Positions 17,744-27,417 of a stretch of DNA of 64,000 nt are shown here, one piece after another (positions within the stretch are counted from its first letter, which is position 1; every line of letters starts with the position of its first letter). The position numbers and the translations under genes were made by a program. This DNA comes from an uncultured Eubacteriales bacterium. GTDB lineage: Bacteria > Bacillota > Clostridia > Peptostreptococcales > Anaerovoracaceae. The stretch spans positions 143,892-207,891 of the forward strand of contig UQNJ01000001.1 of assembly GCA_900542295.1 (NCBI GenBank), written 5' to 3'. A model generated the notes under the pieces. It saw only the letters and a program-made list of their open reading frames with translations. It made no database searches and was not told the origin of the DNA.

Positions 17744-18886
17744 CTATCGGCTTAAAACATTTCCTGAAATTACCATGCGCTGAACTTCAGAAGTTCCCTC
17801 ATAAATTTCCGTTATCTTTGCATCTCGCATCATTCTCTCTACCGGATAATCGTTGGTGTATCCATATCCTCCTAAGAACTGAACGGCCTGCGTTGTAATT
17901 TTCATCGCCGCCTCAGAAGCAAACAGCTTAGCCATTGCCGCCTCCTTAGCATAGTTTTTTCCGTCTGTTTTAAGCGAAGCTGCATTGTATGTTAAAAGTC
18001 TTGCTGCGCTTATAGCAACTTCCATATCTGCTATTGCAAACTGTGTATTCTGGAATTTCGCAATAGGTTTGCCAAACTGAACTCTGCCCTTAGTATAATT
18101 TACAACTTCGTCCATAGCACCTTCTGCAATTCCCAGCGCCTGCGCTGCTATTCCTATTCTTCCTCCGTTAAGTGTATTCATGGCAATGTTGAAGCCTTTA
18201 CCTAACTTTCCAAGAAGATTTTCCTTTGGAATTATACAGTCCTGAAATACTATTTCAGCAGTAGGCGAGCCATGAAGTCCCATCTTCACTTCGTGCTTTC
18301 CTACAGAGAATCCAGGGAAGCTGCTCTCAACTATAAACGCTGATATACCCTTGGTTCCCATTGATTTGTCTGTCATGGCAAATACTACAAATATATCTGC
18401 AACATATCCGTTGGTTATAAAAATCTTGGAACCGTTCATCACATAGTGATCTCCTTCGTCAACTACTTCTGTAGTTCCCTTGGAGGCATCCGAACCTGCA
18501 TTTGGCTCTGTAAGGCAAAATGCACCTATCTTATGTCCCTTTGTAAGCATCGGCAGGTATTTTCTCTTCTGTTCTTCGCTTCCGTATTCTATAATAGGTC
18601 CGCAGCATAAGCCATTGTGGGTCGCAACTATATCCCCTGTGGAAGCACATTGCTTGCTAAGTTCTTCCACAGCTATTGCACATGAAATATCATCTGCTCC
18701 TGCTCCGCCGTACTCCTTTGGAACACTCATTCCCATTACTCCGTAATGAAAAAGCTTTTCTATATTTTCAGCAGGAAACTGAGCGGTTCGATCTGTTTCC
18801 GCTGCGATAGGCTTAACTTCCTTTTCAGTGAAATCAGCCATCATTTTTTTCACTAAAAGCTGTTCTTTTGTCAAATTGAAATCCAT
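17744..18886 (-). CDS. short-chain acyl-CoA dehydrogenase (butyryl-CoA dehydrogenase type)
   Basis: This 380-residue FAD enzyme is of the Bcd family, which reduces crotonyl-CoA to butyryl-CoA with EtfAB. Visible features are EYGGAGADDISCAIAVEELS, the FAD and substrate segment CLTEPNAGSDAS, FITNGYVAD, and the catalytic-base segment ITEIYEGTSEVQRMVISG, with Glu at the usual position. Genes for crotonase upstream and Etf downstream support a C4-type or amino-acid-derived acyl-CoA substrate. Thiolase and hydroxyacyl-CoA dehydrogenase genes are absent from the window, so the exact chain is uncertain. Confidence 0.9.
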   Translation of the reverse strand: MDFNLTKEQLLVKKMMADFTEKEVKPIAAETDRTAQFPAENIEKLFHYGVMGMSVPKEYGGAGADDISCAIAVEELSKQCASTGDIVATHNGLCCGPIIEYGSEEQKRKYLPMLTKGHKIGAFCLTEPNAGSDASKGTTEVVDEGDHYVMNGSKIFITNGYVADIFVVFAMTDKSMGTKGISAFIVESSFPGFSVGKHEVKMGLHGSPTAEIVFQDCIIPKENLLGKLGKGFNIAMNTLNGGRIGIAAQALGIAEGAMDEVVNYTKGRVQFGKPIAKFQNTQFAIADMEVAISAARLLTYNAASLKTDGKNYAKEAAMAKLFASEAAMKITTQAVQFLGGYGYTNDYPVERMMRDAKITEIYEGTSEVQRMVISGNVLSR

Positions 18887-18915
18887 ATTGTTCTCCTCAT
18901 TATCAATTGCTGTCT

Positions 18916-19692
18916 CTATTTATTTTCAAAGGAAGCAGGTCTTTTTTCCAGGAATGCCTTCATTCCTTCTTTTTGATCCTTTGTTGCAAAACACATTGCA
19001 AACAGTTCGTTCTCGACAGCTATACCCTCATCTATGCTAATCTGCATACCTCTGTCTATACATGCCTTAGAATATTTCACTGCTATAGGAGCATTTTTTA
19101 TAAAACTCTTAGCCATTTCGACAGCTTCATTCATAAGTGTCTCGGCTGTATAAACATGGTTTACAAGACCTATTCTCTCGGCTTCGTCTGCTTTAATCAT
19201 CTTGCCCGAGAAAATAAGTTCCTTAGCCATAGCCTGTCCCACTCTGCGAGGGAGCCTCTGTGTACCGGAAAATCCGGGTGTTATACCAAGGCTTACTTCC
19301 GGCTGCCCAAACTTTGCCTTGTCAGAAGCCAAAATTATATCGCATGCCATAGCAATTTCACATCCTCCTCCTAAAGCAAATCCGTTTACCGCCGCTATAG
19401 TAGGAATTTCAAGCTTCTCGATGCGGCGCATGAGGGCGCTTCCACGCTGCCCCCATTTGCGTCCTTCATCGATATTTAAAGGATATTGCTCGGCTATGTC
19501 TGCACCTGCAACAAAGGATCTCCCCTCGCCGGTCAATATCATGGCAGAAACATCTTCATCTTTTTGAATCATATCAAGAGTTTCTTCAAGCTCGCCTATA
19601 ACCATACTGTTAAGTGCATTCAGAGCTTCAGGCCTGTTTACAGTTACTATTGCTATTTTATCTTCTGTTTTCTCATACTTGATGTATTTCAT
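18916..19692 (-). CDS. enoyl-CoA hydratase/crotonase family protein
   Basis: This 258-residue crotonase-fold protein interconverts 3-hydroxyacyl-CoA and enoyl-CoA. The oxyanion-hole stretch GEGRSFVAGADIAE and the segment AAVNGFALGGGCEIAMACD with the first catalytic Glu are present. FGQPEVSLGITPGFSGTQRL carries the second. Both acids argue for a hydratase (Crt type) rather than another crotonase-superfamily reaction. It lies between the PFOR gene and the acyl-CoA dehydrogenase gene with short gaps. Confidence 0.9.
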   Translation of the reverse strand: MKYIKYEKTEDKIAIVTVNRPEALNALNSMVIGELEETLDMIQKDEDVSAMILTGEGRSFVAGADIAEQYPLNIDEGRKWGQRGSALMRRIEKLEIPTIAAVNGFALGGGCEIAMACDIILASDKAKFGQPEVSLGITPGFSGTQRLPRRVGQAMAKELIFSGKMIKADEAERIGLVNHVYTAETLMNEAVEMAKSFIKNAPIAVKYSKACIDRGMQISIDEGIAVENELFAMCFATKDQKEGMKAFLEKRPASFENK

Positions 19693-19718
19693 TTTTCAAA
19701 AAACCTTTCTTCCTGACC

Positions 19719-22700
19719 TTAAAAAACACCGTTTTCCGACCAGCTTAAGTACTTTTCATAACGAGCCTTTGCTTCCCTTACCGACTGCTCATAAAGTGCA
19801 TCTGCTTTTTCAGGGAAATTGTTTTTCAGTGAAGCATATCTGTTTTCACCCTTTATATAATCGAGCATCTTTGAAAAGTCCGGCTTAGGCGAATCAAGCT
19901 GGAACGGATTTTTACCCTCTTCCTTGAGACGAGGATCGTATCTGTAAAGATGCCAATATCCCGACTCGACTGCCATCTTCATTTCATCCTGAGTACAGCT
20001 CATACCTTTCTTGATTCCGTGCTCAAGACAAGGACAGTATGCTATTACAATTGAAGGTCCCGGATATTCCTCTGCTTCCCTCATGGCTTTAAGGGTCTGT
20101 GCCTGGTCATATCCCATTGCAACCTGTGCCACATATACATAACCGTAATTAATCAAGATAGCTCCCAGGTCTTTCTTTGCTATATGCTTACCGTCAGCAG
20201 CAAATTTTGCAACGGCTCCCGATGGAGTAGCTTTTGACGATTGACCTCCAGTATTGGAGTATACTTCAGTATCAAGAACCAGGAGATTTACATCCTTATT
20301 CTGCGCCATTACATGATCGATTCCTCCAAAGCCTATGTCATATGCCCAGCCGTCGCCTCCGACCGCCCATACCGACTTTCTTGCAAGGTACTCTTTATTA
20401 TCAAGCACATAATCCGTATCCGGTGTCGGATTTACTTTTTCAAGCGCCTCTATCAGCTTATCGGATACTTCTCTTGATACCTCTCTTTTATTCCAGTTGT
20501 TTATATAATCATCTATTGCTTCTTCTGCAATACCTGATTCTTTTATTCCTTCAAGTCTGTCGATTATTTCTTTTCTTATAACATCCTGCGCATGGTAAAA
20601 TCCGTAAGCAAATTCTGCATTGTCTTCAAACAGTGAATGTTCCCAGGCAGGTCCGAAGCCTCTGTCGTCACGACAGTAAGGAAGAATCGGTGCTCCTCCG
20701 CTGTATGCCGAAGAACATCCTGCTGCATTTCCAATATACAAGTGATCTCCTGCAATCTGGCTGAGAAGCTTGATATATGTAGTCTCTGCACATCCTGCAC
20801 ATGCCGCAGAGAACTGGAAATATGGTTTGGCAAACTGTATCGATTTTACATTCTTAGTACTGATAACATCTTTTTTAAGATATTTTTCGTTCATTGCCAC
20901 CTTGTCGAAGTTTTCCTGCTCAGCTTTCATTTCTTCAAAGCTTACCATTTCAAGTGCTCCCTCAGACGGACATGCGGACAAGCATACCTTACATTCAAGA
21001 CAGTCATAAGGTGATATCTGCATGCGGTAGAAATATTCAGGGCCGTTCTTTCCCAGACCTTTTGCAGGAACAGTTACAAATGAAGCCGGAACTTCTGTTT
21101 TTTCCTCTTTTGACAAGAGAACAGGACGAATAGCTGCATGCGGACATACCATTGCACATCTGTTGCACTGAATACATTTTTCTCCGTTCCACTTAGGTAC
21201 AGAAGTGGCAACACCTCTCTTGAGATATGCAGAAGTACCGTTTTCCCATGTACCGTCAATCATACCATGCTTCTTGAACACAGAAACCGGCAGCTTATCG
21301 CCTTGCTGCTTATCCAGAGGAAATACAATTTCTTTTACAAACTCAGTTGCTTCTATCTCTTCCTTAGGCTCATCGACTGCATCTTTCCAGCTTTCCGGAA
21401 TATCTATCTTTATCGGTGCCGATATGCCTTTATCTACGGCTATATTGTTTAAGTCTACTATCTTCTGACCTGCCTTTTTGAAATAAGAATTGTAGTTGTT
21501 CTTTTTCATATCCTCTACTGCCATATCAAGAGGAATAACCTTTGTCAATGCAAAGAATGCCGCCTGTAATATATTGTTTACACGCTTTCCGAGGCCTATG
21601 TCCGAGGCTATCCTTGCCGCATCTATAACATAAAACTCAGCATGTTTATTATATAAGTCTCTTTTCATAGAGGCCGGGAGATGTCTTCCTATTTCTTGTA
21701 CATCGCTCCAAGGGCAGTTGAGCAGATAAATTCCTCTATCCTTTAAGTCTGAAGTAGTATCGTACTTATTAACATATGTAGGTGCGTGAACTGCCACAAA
21801 ATCAGCTGATGAAACAAGATATGTTGACCTTATAGGCTCATCACCGAAACGCAGGTGGGACTGAGTAAGTCCGCCTGATTTCATGGTGTCATATGAAAAA
21901 TATGCCTGTGCATACTTTTGAGCTACAAGACCTATGGTTGTAATCGCATTCTTGTTAGCTCCCACAGTTCCGTCTCCGCCGAGACCCCATATCTTACATG
22001 AGATTTGGCTCTTCGGTGCAAGGTCAATTTCCTCATAATCCAGTGAAGTTCCTGTTACATCATCTGTTATTCCTATGGTGAAGTTGTTCTTAGGCTCGTT
22101 CTTCTTAAGATTTTCAAAAACTGCCGCAAACTGTCCCGGCGTAGTGTCTTTTGAAGACAAGCCGTAGCGACCTCCCACAACCTTTATATCTTTTCTGCCT
22201 CCCTTATCAAGAGCAGTAACTATATCAAGGTAAAGAGGCTCTCCTACAGAACCTATCTCTTTGGAACGGTCAAGAACTGCGATTTTCTTGCATGTTGCAG
22301 GAATTGCGTCGACAAAATGCTTAACAGAGAAAGGTCTGTAAAGGTGAACCTGAATCAGTCCTGTTTTTCTTCCCCTTGCATTGAGATAATCTACTGTTTC
22401 TTTCAAAGCTTCTGCGCCGGAACACATTATGACTATAACTTCCTCCGCATCTTCTGCTCCATAATAGTCAAACAACTTGTACTTTCTTCCTGTTACTTTT
22501 CCAAGCTCGTCCATATAATGCTGAACTATATCGGGAACAGCGTCGCTCTTTTCATTGGCACCCTCTTTACATTGGAAATAAACATCGGGATTGGTGTTGT
22601 TTCCTCTGTTTGTAGGATGTTCAGGATTAAGAGAAGTACGGCGAAACTCTTTCACTGCATCATAATCAAGAAGCCCTCTTAAATCCTCATAATCTATAGT

Positions 22701-23252
22701 TTCTATTCTCTGCATCTCATGAGAAGTTCTGAACCCGTCAAAGCAGTGCATAAATGCATATTTTGCCTTTATTGCAGACAGATGAGCCACAGCTGCCATA
22801 TCCATCGCTTCCTGCGGTGATGATGACATCAACATTCCGTACCCTGTCATTCTGCAAGTCATAAAGTCAGAATGGTCTCCGAATATCGAATGATGATTGG
22901 ATGTAACTACTCTTGAGGCTATATGCATTACATTGGGAAGAAATTGTCCTCCCATAGCATACATTACCGGTATCATCAGCATCAGACCCTGCGCCGATGT
23001 AAATGTTGTAGTAAGAGCACCGGCCTGCAATGCTCCGTGACAAGTTCCGGCAGCTCCTGCTTCTGATTGCATCTGTATAACATCTACCGTATGTCCAAAC
23101 AGATTTTTTCTTCCCTTTGCCGACCATTCATCAACCTTCTCGGCCATAGGGGAAGACGGCGTGATAGGGTAAATTGCAGCAACCTCCGTAAAGGCATAAG
23201 CTACATGGGCAGCGGCTGTATTTCCGTCCATAACTGCGAAATTCTTTTTCAT
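19719..23252 (-). CDS. nifJ: pyruvate:ferredoxin (flavodoxin) oxidoreductase, single chain
   Basis: This enzyme of about 1,177 residues splits pyruvate (and possibly 2-oxobutyrate) to acyl-CoA and CO2 while reducing ferredoxin. The ATG at 23252 is eight bases after AAGGAG; another ATG two codons upstream is too close. Domain order is standard: N-terminal thiamine domain (YPITPSSPMAE), gamma-type domain near 420-620, two [4Fe-4S] motifs (CIQCNRCAMVCPHAA, CLECKVCLSACPSEGA), then the thiamine diphosphate domain with the proximal cluster (CAGCAETTY) and GDGWAYDIGFGG plus VYSNTGGQSS. It probably takes the 2-oxoacids made by the upstream dehydratase. Confidence 0.96.
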   Translation of the reverse strand: MKKNFAVMDGNTAAAHVAYAFTEVAAIYPITPSSPMAEKVDEWSAKGRKNLFGHTVDVIQMQSEAGAAGTCHGALQAGALTTTFTSAQGLMLMIPVMYAMGGQFLPNVMHIASRVVTSNHHSIFGDHSDFMTCRMTGYGMLMSSSPQEAMDMAAVAHLSAIKAKYAFMHCFDGFRTSHEMQRIETIDYEDLRGLLDYDAVKEFRRTSLNPEHPTNRGNNTNPDVYFQCKEGANEKSDAVPDIVQHYMDELGKVTGRKYKLFDYYGAEDAEEVIVIMCSGAEALKETVDYLNARGRKTGLIQVHLYRPFSVKHFVDAIPATCKKIAVLDRSKEIGSVGEPLYLDIVTALDKGGRKDIKVVGGRYGLSSKDTTPGQFAAVFENLKKNEPKNNFTIGITDDVTGTSLDYEEIDLAPKSQISCKIWGLGGDGTVGANKNAITTIGLVAQKYAQAYFSYDTMKSGGLTQSHLRFGDEPIRSTYLVSSADFVAVHAPTYVNKYDTTSDLKDRGIYLLNCPWSDVQEIGRHLPASMKRDLYNKHAEFYVIDAARIASDIGLGKRVNNILQAAFFALTKVIPLDMAVEDMKKNNYNSYFKKAGQKIVDLNNIAVDKGISAPIKIDIPESWKDAVDEPKEEIEATEFVKEIVFPLDKQQGDKLPVSVFKKHGMIDGTWENGTSAYLKRGVATSVPKWNGEKCIQCNRCAMVCPHAAIRPVLLSKEEKTEVPASFVTVPAKGLGKNGPEYFYRMQISPYDCLECKVCLSACPSEGALEMVSFEEMKAEQENFDKVAMNEKYLKKDVISTKNVKSIQFAKPYFQFSAACAGCAETTYIKLLSQIAGDHLYIGNAAGCSSAYSGGAPILPYCRDDRGFGPAWEHSLFEDNAEFAYGFYHAQDVIRKEIIDRLEGIKESGIAEEAIDDYINNWNKREVSREVSDKLIEALEKVNPTPDTDYVLDNKEYLARKSVWAVGGDGWAYDIGFGGIDHVMAQNKDVNLLVLDTEVYSNTGGQSSKATPSGAVAKFAADGKHIAKKDLGAILINYGYVYVAQVAMGYDQAQTLKAMREAEEYPGPSIVIAYCPCLEHGIKKGMSCTQDEMKMAVESGYWHLYRYDPRLKEEGKNPFQLDSPKPDFSKMLDYIKGENRYASLKNNFPEKADALYEQSVREAKARYEKYLSWSENGVF

Positions 23253-23292
23253 TTGCATTACTCCTTATATAACTTGTATTAAATAAATGCAT

Positions 23293-24138
23293 CTATATAT
23301 TTATCAAAACAAGAGCGAGAGCTACCATAACAGTAGCAACCTTCTCGTGCTTTGAAAGATTTTCCTTAAATAAAAAGTAATTCACCACATTCACCACAAG
23401 GATAACTCCTGCGCTGTATGCAGGGAACACTATATAAGCCGGCAAATGCTCCACAGCCTTAAGGCTGAAATAGAGAATAAAAGTATTCGGAACTCCTGTC
23501 AAGGCACCTACCAAAAGATCCGTTTTACTGAACCTGCGATCTTCTCTAAGCATTATTACAAGGCTTACCAAAACACAAAATACAAATGTCATAAAGACAT
23601 AATAATCATTAAGCTCCGGTTTGCCGTACCGTTCAAACAATTTGGTGTTCAAGTCAATAAGTCCTCCAACTGTGAACAGTAATATCAAGAGCTTCATGGA
23701 TTTTATATGATTGCGGCTTTTTGCTTCCTTACCTGAATTTATGTAAATTATAGCCGCAACGGCAAGGGCAATTCCCACAATCTGCACTACACCCGGCTTT
23801 TCACCGAACAGCAGTATGGAAAAAATCGTAGGAATCAGTATGCCTAATCTGTTAAAGGTTGTCGATATCGGCGTACCGTTTTTTCCCATGCTCACTCTGC
23901 AAAGAATCATCCCCATGGTCATGCATATACCATTGTAGGCTGACATAAGCAGAGTATAAACATAGTCAGATTCAGGCTTAAACAGCGTGTAATCATCCAT
24001 CATGAAAAAAGCGATTACAGCTCCTATTACATAAGTAGAAACAGTAGCTGCATATCTGTTACCACTGTGTGCTTCCGTAAAGCGCATGGCAAACATGACC
24101 AAAGAATGCGCTGCTATAGTCAATATTAAAAAAATCAA
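23293..24138 (-). CDS. EamA/DMT-family permease
   Basis: This 281-residue protein has about ten hydrophobic helices and the internal duplication of drug/metabolite transporters, with family hallmarks near LGILIPTIFSILLFGEKP and a C-terminal LFKENLSKHEKV loop. The start is a TTG at 24138 behind AAGGAAGAATAGGA. It lies between the amidohydrolase and PFOR genes in the same direction. It may export or import a metabolite of the pathway, but the family gives no substrate. Confidence 0.8.
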   Translation of the reverse strand: MIFLILTIAAHSLVMFAMRFTEAHSGNRYAATVSTYVIGAVIAFFMMDDYTLFKPESDYVYTLLMSAYNGICMTMGMILCRVSMGKNGTPISTTFNRLGILIPTIFSILLFGEKPGVVQIVGIALAVAAIIYINSGKEAKSRNHIKSMKLLILLFTVGGLIDLNTKLFERYGKPELNDYYVFMTFVFCVLVSLVIMLREDRRFSKTDLLVGALTGVPNTFILYFSLKAVEHLPAYIVFPAYSAGVILVVNVVNYFLFKENLSKHEKVATVMVALALVLINI

Positions 24139-24192
24139 TTCCTATTCTTCCTTTCCGGTTAATGTATAATAAATTGTCCTTGCCGCTTTTTC

Positions 24193-25614
24193 TTATAACT
24201 TATCCTCTCTCATAAAGCGGGCATTAGTCCCGTTAATTTCGGTAAATTCTTTTTCGGCTCTCTTGCCTACCTCTTCAGGTAGTTTTTCTACTTCATTCTT
24301 TATCTGTTCAACGTCTATATTGAGAAGCTTCTGATCTCTCATTATAACCTTTCCTGCTACTACAGAAAGAACTACTTCACTTCCTCTTGCACTATATATA
24401 AGGTTAGGAACGATGTTTCTCATAGGATGAGTGTATACCGGCATCATTGAAGGACTTCTAAGATCTATCGCTATGAAGTCCGCCTGCTTGCCTACTTCCA
24501 GTGAGCCCACTATATCATCGACTCCCACAGCCTTTGCTCCTTCTATGGTAGCCATACGCAAAGCACGCCAAGCCGGCATTATTTCAGGATTTCCGTATTT
24601 AATCTTGTTAAACAGACAAATGTTTTTCATCTCGTTTATAATATTGTGACAGTTATTTCCCGGTGCCTGATCTGACCCTAATGCTACGCTTCCGCCCGCA
24701 TTCTGGAATTCCATGCTTGGACAAACTATGCCATCTATTATTCCGATAGAACCGGGGTTAACTACCATTCCTGCGCCTCTCTTGGCAATGAGCGCAGCCT
24801 CATCTGCATTACAGTCTGTCAGATGAACAGCAATCAATGTACTGTCCAAATAACCTAATTCATCAAGAAAAGCGGTAGGTCTTTTGCCATATCTCTTTTC
24901 AATCTGATAAGTCTCTCTGTCACCCTGCTGAACATGCATATGAATCTTTGTTTTTCTTTCTTTTGCTACTTTTTGTATCTTAAGAAGAAGCTCAGGAGAC
25001 ACAAAATCAGCACCCTGAGGTCCGAAGAGAACTCTCATTCTTCCGTCTTTGTTGTGCCATCTTTCATAAAGCTCTATATTTTCTTTAAGACCTCTTTCAC
25101 CGTCTTCATCATCGAATTCATAAAGCTCGCCCGGCTTGTACACTCTCTGCTTAGCTGCACGAAGCATCTGAGTGATATTTCCTCTTGCTCCTGCCTTATA
25201 AATAAAGTTACAGGTATCTTCCATCTCATAATGATAATCTCCGAGAGTAGTGGTTCCTGCCTTTATTGCTTCTACTATAGCCAGTCTGCCTGCGCTTACT
25301 CTTTCCTCCCACTTGCCTGCATTTGCAAAGGGCTGCAATCCGTACATCATCCAGCTGTTAGTATCCTGAGCCAGTCCTCTGAACAGATTGTCAGATGTAT
25401 GCATATGTCCGTCTACAAATCCCGGAAATACGGCGTGATGCTTCATATCAAGAACTTCTTCCGCCTTATACATTTCATCTGCTTTATCCGACGGTACAAA
25501 ATCCACTATCTTGCTTCCGTCAACTATCATGGCTACGCCTGATTTAAAACCTACTCCTTCACCTTCCATTGTATAAAAAAAAGGAGCTTTAACTATCATG
25601 TCTACTTTTTTCAT
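24193..25614 (-). CDS. metal-dependent amidohydrolase (deaminase/SsnA-like branch)
   Basis: This 473-residue TIM-barrel amidohydrolase is related to cytosine/guanine and thiomethyladenosine deaminases and to SsnA. Metal ligands appear in order: GHMHTSD near residue 70, HMHVQQGD near 228, HLTDC near 268, and the Asp of ALGSDQAPGNN near 318. It has no signal peptide. It follows the NhaC-type antiporter gene in the hydantoinase cluster. In E. coli and gut anaerobes, ssnA-like genes sit beside hydantoinase and carbamoylase homologues in purine breakdown clusters, which suggests a heterocyclic amine or ureide substrate. The substrate is not determined. Confidence 0.82.
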   Translation of the reverse strand: MKKVDMIVKAPFFYTMEGEGVGFKSGVAMIVDGSKIVDFVPSDKADEMYKAEEVLDMKHHAVFPGFVDGHMHTSDNLFRGLAQDTNSWMMYGLQPFANAGKWEERVSAGRLAIVEAIKAGTTTLGDYHYEMEDTCNFIYKAGARGNITQMLRAAKQRVYKPGELYEFDDEDGERGLKENIELYERWHNKDGRMRVLFGPQGADFVSPELLLKIQKVAKERKTKIHMHVQQGDRETYQIEKRYGKRPTAFLDELGYLDSTLIAVHLTDCNADEAALIAKRGAGMVVNPGSIGIIDGIVCPSMEFQNAGGSVALGSDQAPGNNCHNIINEMKNICLFNKIKYGNPEIMPAWRALRMATIEGAKAVGVDDIVGSLEVGKQADFIAIDLRSPSMMPVYTHPMRNIVPNLIYSARGSEVVLSVVAGKVIMRDQKLLNIDVEQIKNEVEKLPEEVGKRAEKEFTEINGTNARFMREDKL

Positions 25615-25638
25615 AGTGCCCTCTCAATCTACTATCAT

Positions 25639-25671
25639 AGAAGCAGCGGGAAACAAGTTCCCACTGCTTCT
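25639..25671. terminator. intergenic hairpin in the ureide cluster
   Basis: A 13-base stem with one mismatch (AGAAGCAGCGGGA / TCCCACTGCTTCT) sits in the 99-base gap between the antiporter and amidohydrolase genes. No proper T run follows on the minus strand, so it may stabilise mRNA or attenuate rather than terminate fully. Confidence 0.4.
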
Positions 25672-25713
25672 TGAATTGATCATCTGAACTGTATTTTATT
25701 TTATATCGATTGA

Positions 25714-27261
25714 TTATGCTGCTGCGACATCTGCCTTCTTTGTGTTTCTGTGAATAAGCTTCATGCAGAAAAGAGCTACAAGCAGAACTGCCAGTGTTAC
25801 GGCAATACTCAAAGTATATTGTCCGGTCAGGCCTCCAAACAGGAATCCAATGAATGCTGAACATCCAACGGTTACTCCATAAGGGATCTGAGTCATAACA
25901 TGTACAACATGGTTGCAGCTTGCACCTGTTGAGGACAGAACTGTAGTATCTGAAATAGGTGAGCACTGGTCGCCGAACAGACCTGCTGAAATTACGCATC
26001 CAACTATATATTCTTCAGGAATACCGAATTCCACTGCCATAGGGAATGCTATAGGCATTAAGAGTGACCAAGTTCCCCATGATGAACCTGTAGCAAAGGA
26101 AATTACTGCACCTGCAAGGAATATAAGTGCAGGAACAAGACCTGCTGTCAAGTATTTTTCTACGATGCCTGCCAAGAACGCGCCTGTTCCCATTGCTGAA
26201 ACAACGCTTCCCAGTGACCATGCACATACTAATATGAAAGGAACATTTATAAGTTCAACACATCCATCGATAAATGTCTGGAATGCCTTAATTGGTTTCC
26301 AACGACCCTTTACACAGCCTACGATACCTGCAACGATACCGGTATTTATAAACGCAACCATGATTGCCACAGTTATATTTGCATTTCTGAAACATTCTGT
26401 AAATCCATTGGATGCAATATCTCCTGTCCAGAATATTACTCCGAACAATGAACCAAACAGAGCCAGCATAGGAAGAACGAAAGCGCTGAGTGAAGGCTCA
26501 TATCCTTCAGGGAAGTCTACTTTCTTTTCTGGAACCAGAGGCTGAATTCCATCTGCAAGAAGCTTTCCTTCTCTTCTTGCACGCATTTCTTCTTTATACA
26601 TAGGACCTATGTTAATGTCACCGATAGCAACAACAAATACGGTAACAATGGCAAATAATGCATACATATTAAATTTCAGCATTCCTGCCCATACGCCCCA
26701 TTCACTTCCGCTAATTCCGGCTGCTGCGATTTCTGTAGCAACAAGTCCTGCTATGAAAGGACCGTATGAACTGATTGGTGAAAAGCTTGCAAGGTTACAT
26801 CCTAATGAGTCAAGTATATAAGCTAATTTTGCTCTTGAAATCTTAACGGCATCTGTTACAGGACGCATGATAGTTCCAAGAATCAGGCAAGGCTCTGTAT
26901 AGCAGAAAGCGATAGCTGAAACGCTAGTCAAAACCTGACCTTTTGCAGGAGTGTCAATTTTTTTAGACAATTTCTTTGCAAATGCATAAGCTCCTCCTGT
27001 CTCTCTCAGCATTATTATCATACCACCTGCCAAAGTAACCAGCAGAACCAATCCTGCATTATACTCGTTTCCAAGAGATGGAATCATAAAATCAGGCAAT
27101 ATGTTAATAAATCCGGCAATAGGGTTCCAACCGTTAATTATAGTAGATCCAACCCATACTCCCAGGAGAAGCGATAATATCGTATGTTTCGTTACGAGTG
27201 CCAACACGATTGTTACGATTGGCGGAATCAGACATAAAATTCCATAATCAATATTTTCCAT
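25714..27261 (-). CDS. NhaC-family Na+/H+ antiporter-like transporter
   Basis: This 515-residue membrane protein has about 11-13 hydrophobic helices. The central motif FATGSSWGTWSLLMPIAFPM and the following GLFGDQCSPISDTTVLSSTGA are diagnostic of the NhaC family. Relatives exchange Na+ for H+ or, in some cases, carry organic ions such as malate/lactate or amino acids. Its place among hydantoin and amino-acid degradation genes suggests it may bring in the substrate or export a product. That is inference. Confidence 0.88.
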   Translation of the reverse strand: MENIDYGILCLIPPIVTIVLALVTKHTILSLLLGVWVGSTIINGWNPIAGFINILPDFMIPSLGNEYNAGLVLLVTLAGGMIIMLRETGGAYAFAKKLSKKIDTPAKGQVLTSVSAIAFCYTEPCLILGTIMRPVTDAVKISRAKLAYILDSLGCNLASFSPISSYGPFIAGLVATEIAAAGISGSEWGVWAGMLKFNMYALFAIVTVFVVAIGDINIGPMYKEEMRARREGKLLADGIQPLVPEKKVDFPEGYEPSLSAFVLPMLALFGSLFGVIFWTGDIASNGFTECFRNANITVAIMVAFINTGIVAGIVGCVKGRWKPIKAFQTFIDGCVELINVPFILVCAWSLGSVVSAMGTGAFLAGIVEKYLTAGLVPALIFLAGAVISFATGSSWGTWSLLMPIAFPMAVEFGIPEEYIVGCVISAGLFGDQCSPISDTTVLSSTGASCNHVVHVMTQIPYGVTVGCSAFIGFLFGGLTGQYTLSIAVTLAVLLVALFCMKLIHRNTKKADVAAA

Positions 27262-27370
27262 AATTCCTCCTAAAAATTTCCAAATAAATTACTTTGAATA
27301 AAATTACAATATATGGGATTTATAAAATTTAGACCTCTACCCTCCTTTTTATATGTATTTATGAATTATT

Positions 27371-27408
27371 CACTTTGCGAAGCTACATACCCTCCGCTTC
27401 GCAAAGTG
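27371..27408. repeat. perfect 13-bp inverted repeat between dehydratase and antiporter genes
   Basis: CACTTTGCGAAGC and GCTTCGCAAAGTG pair perfectly around a 12-base loop. It lies just past the dehydratase stop in a 156-base gap. The following minus-strand bases are AT-rich but hold no clean T run. It could be a weak terminator or an mRNA-stabilising stem. Confidence 0.6.
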
Positions 27409-27417
27409 TATTCAACA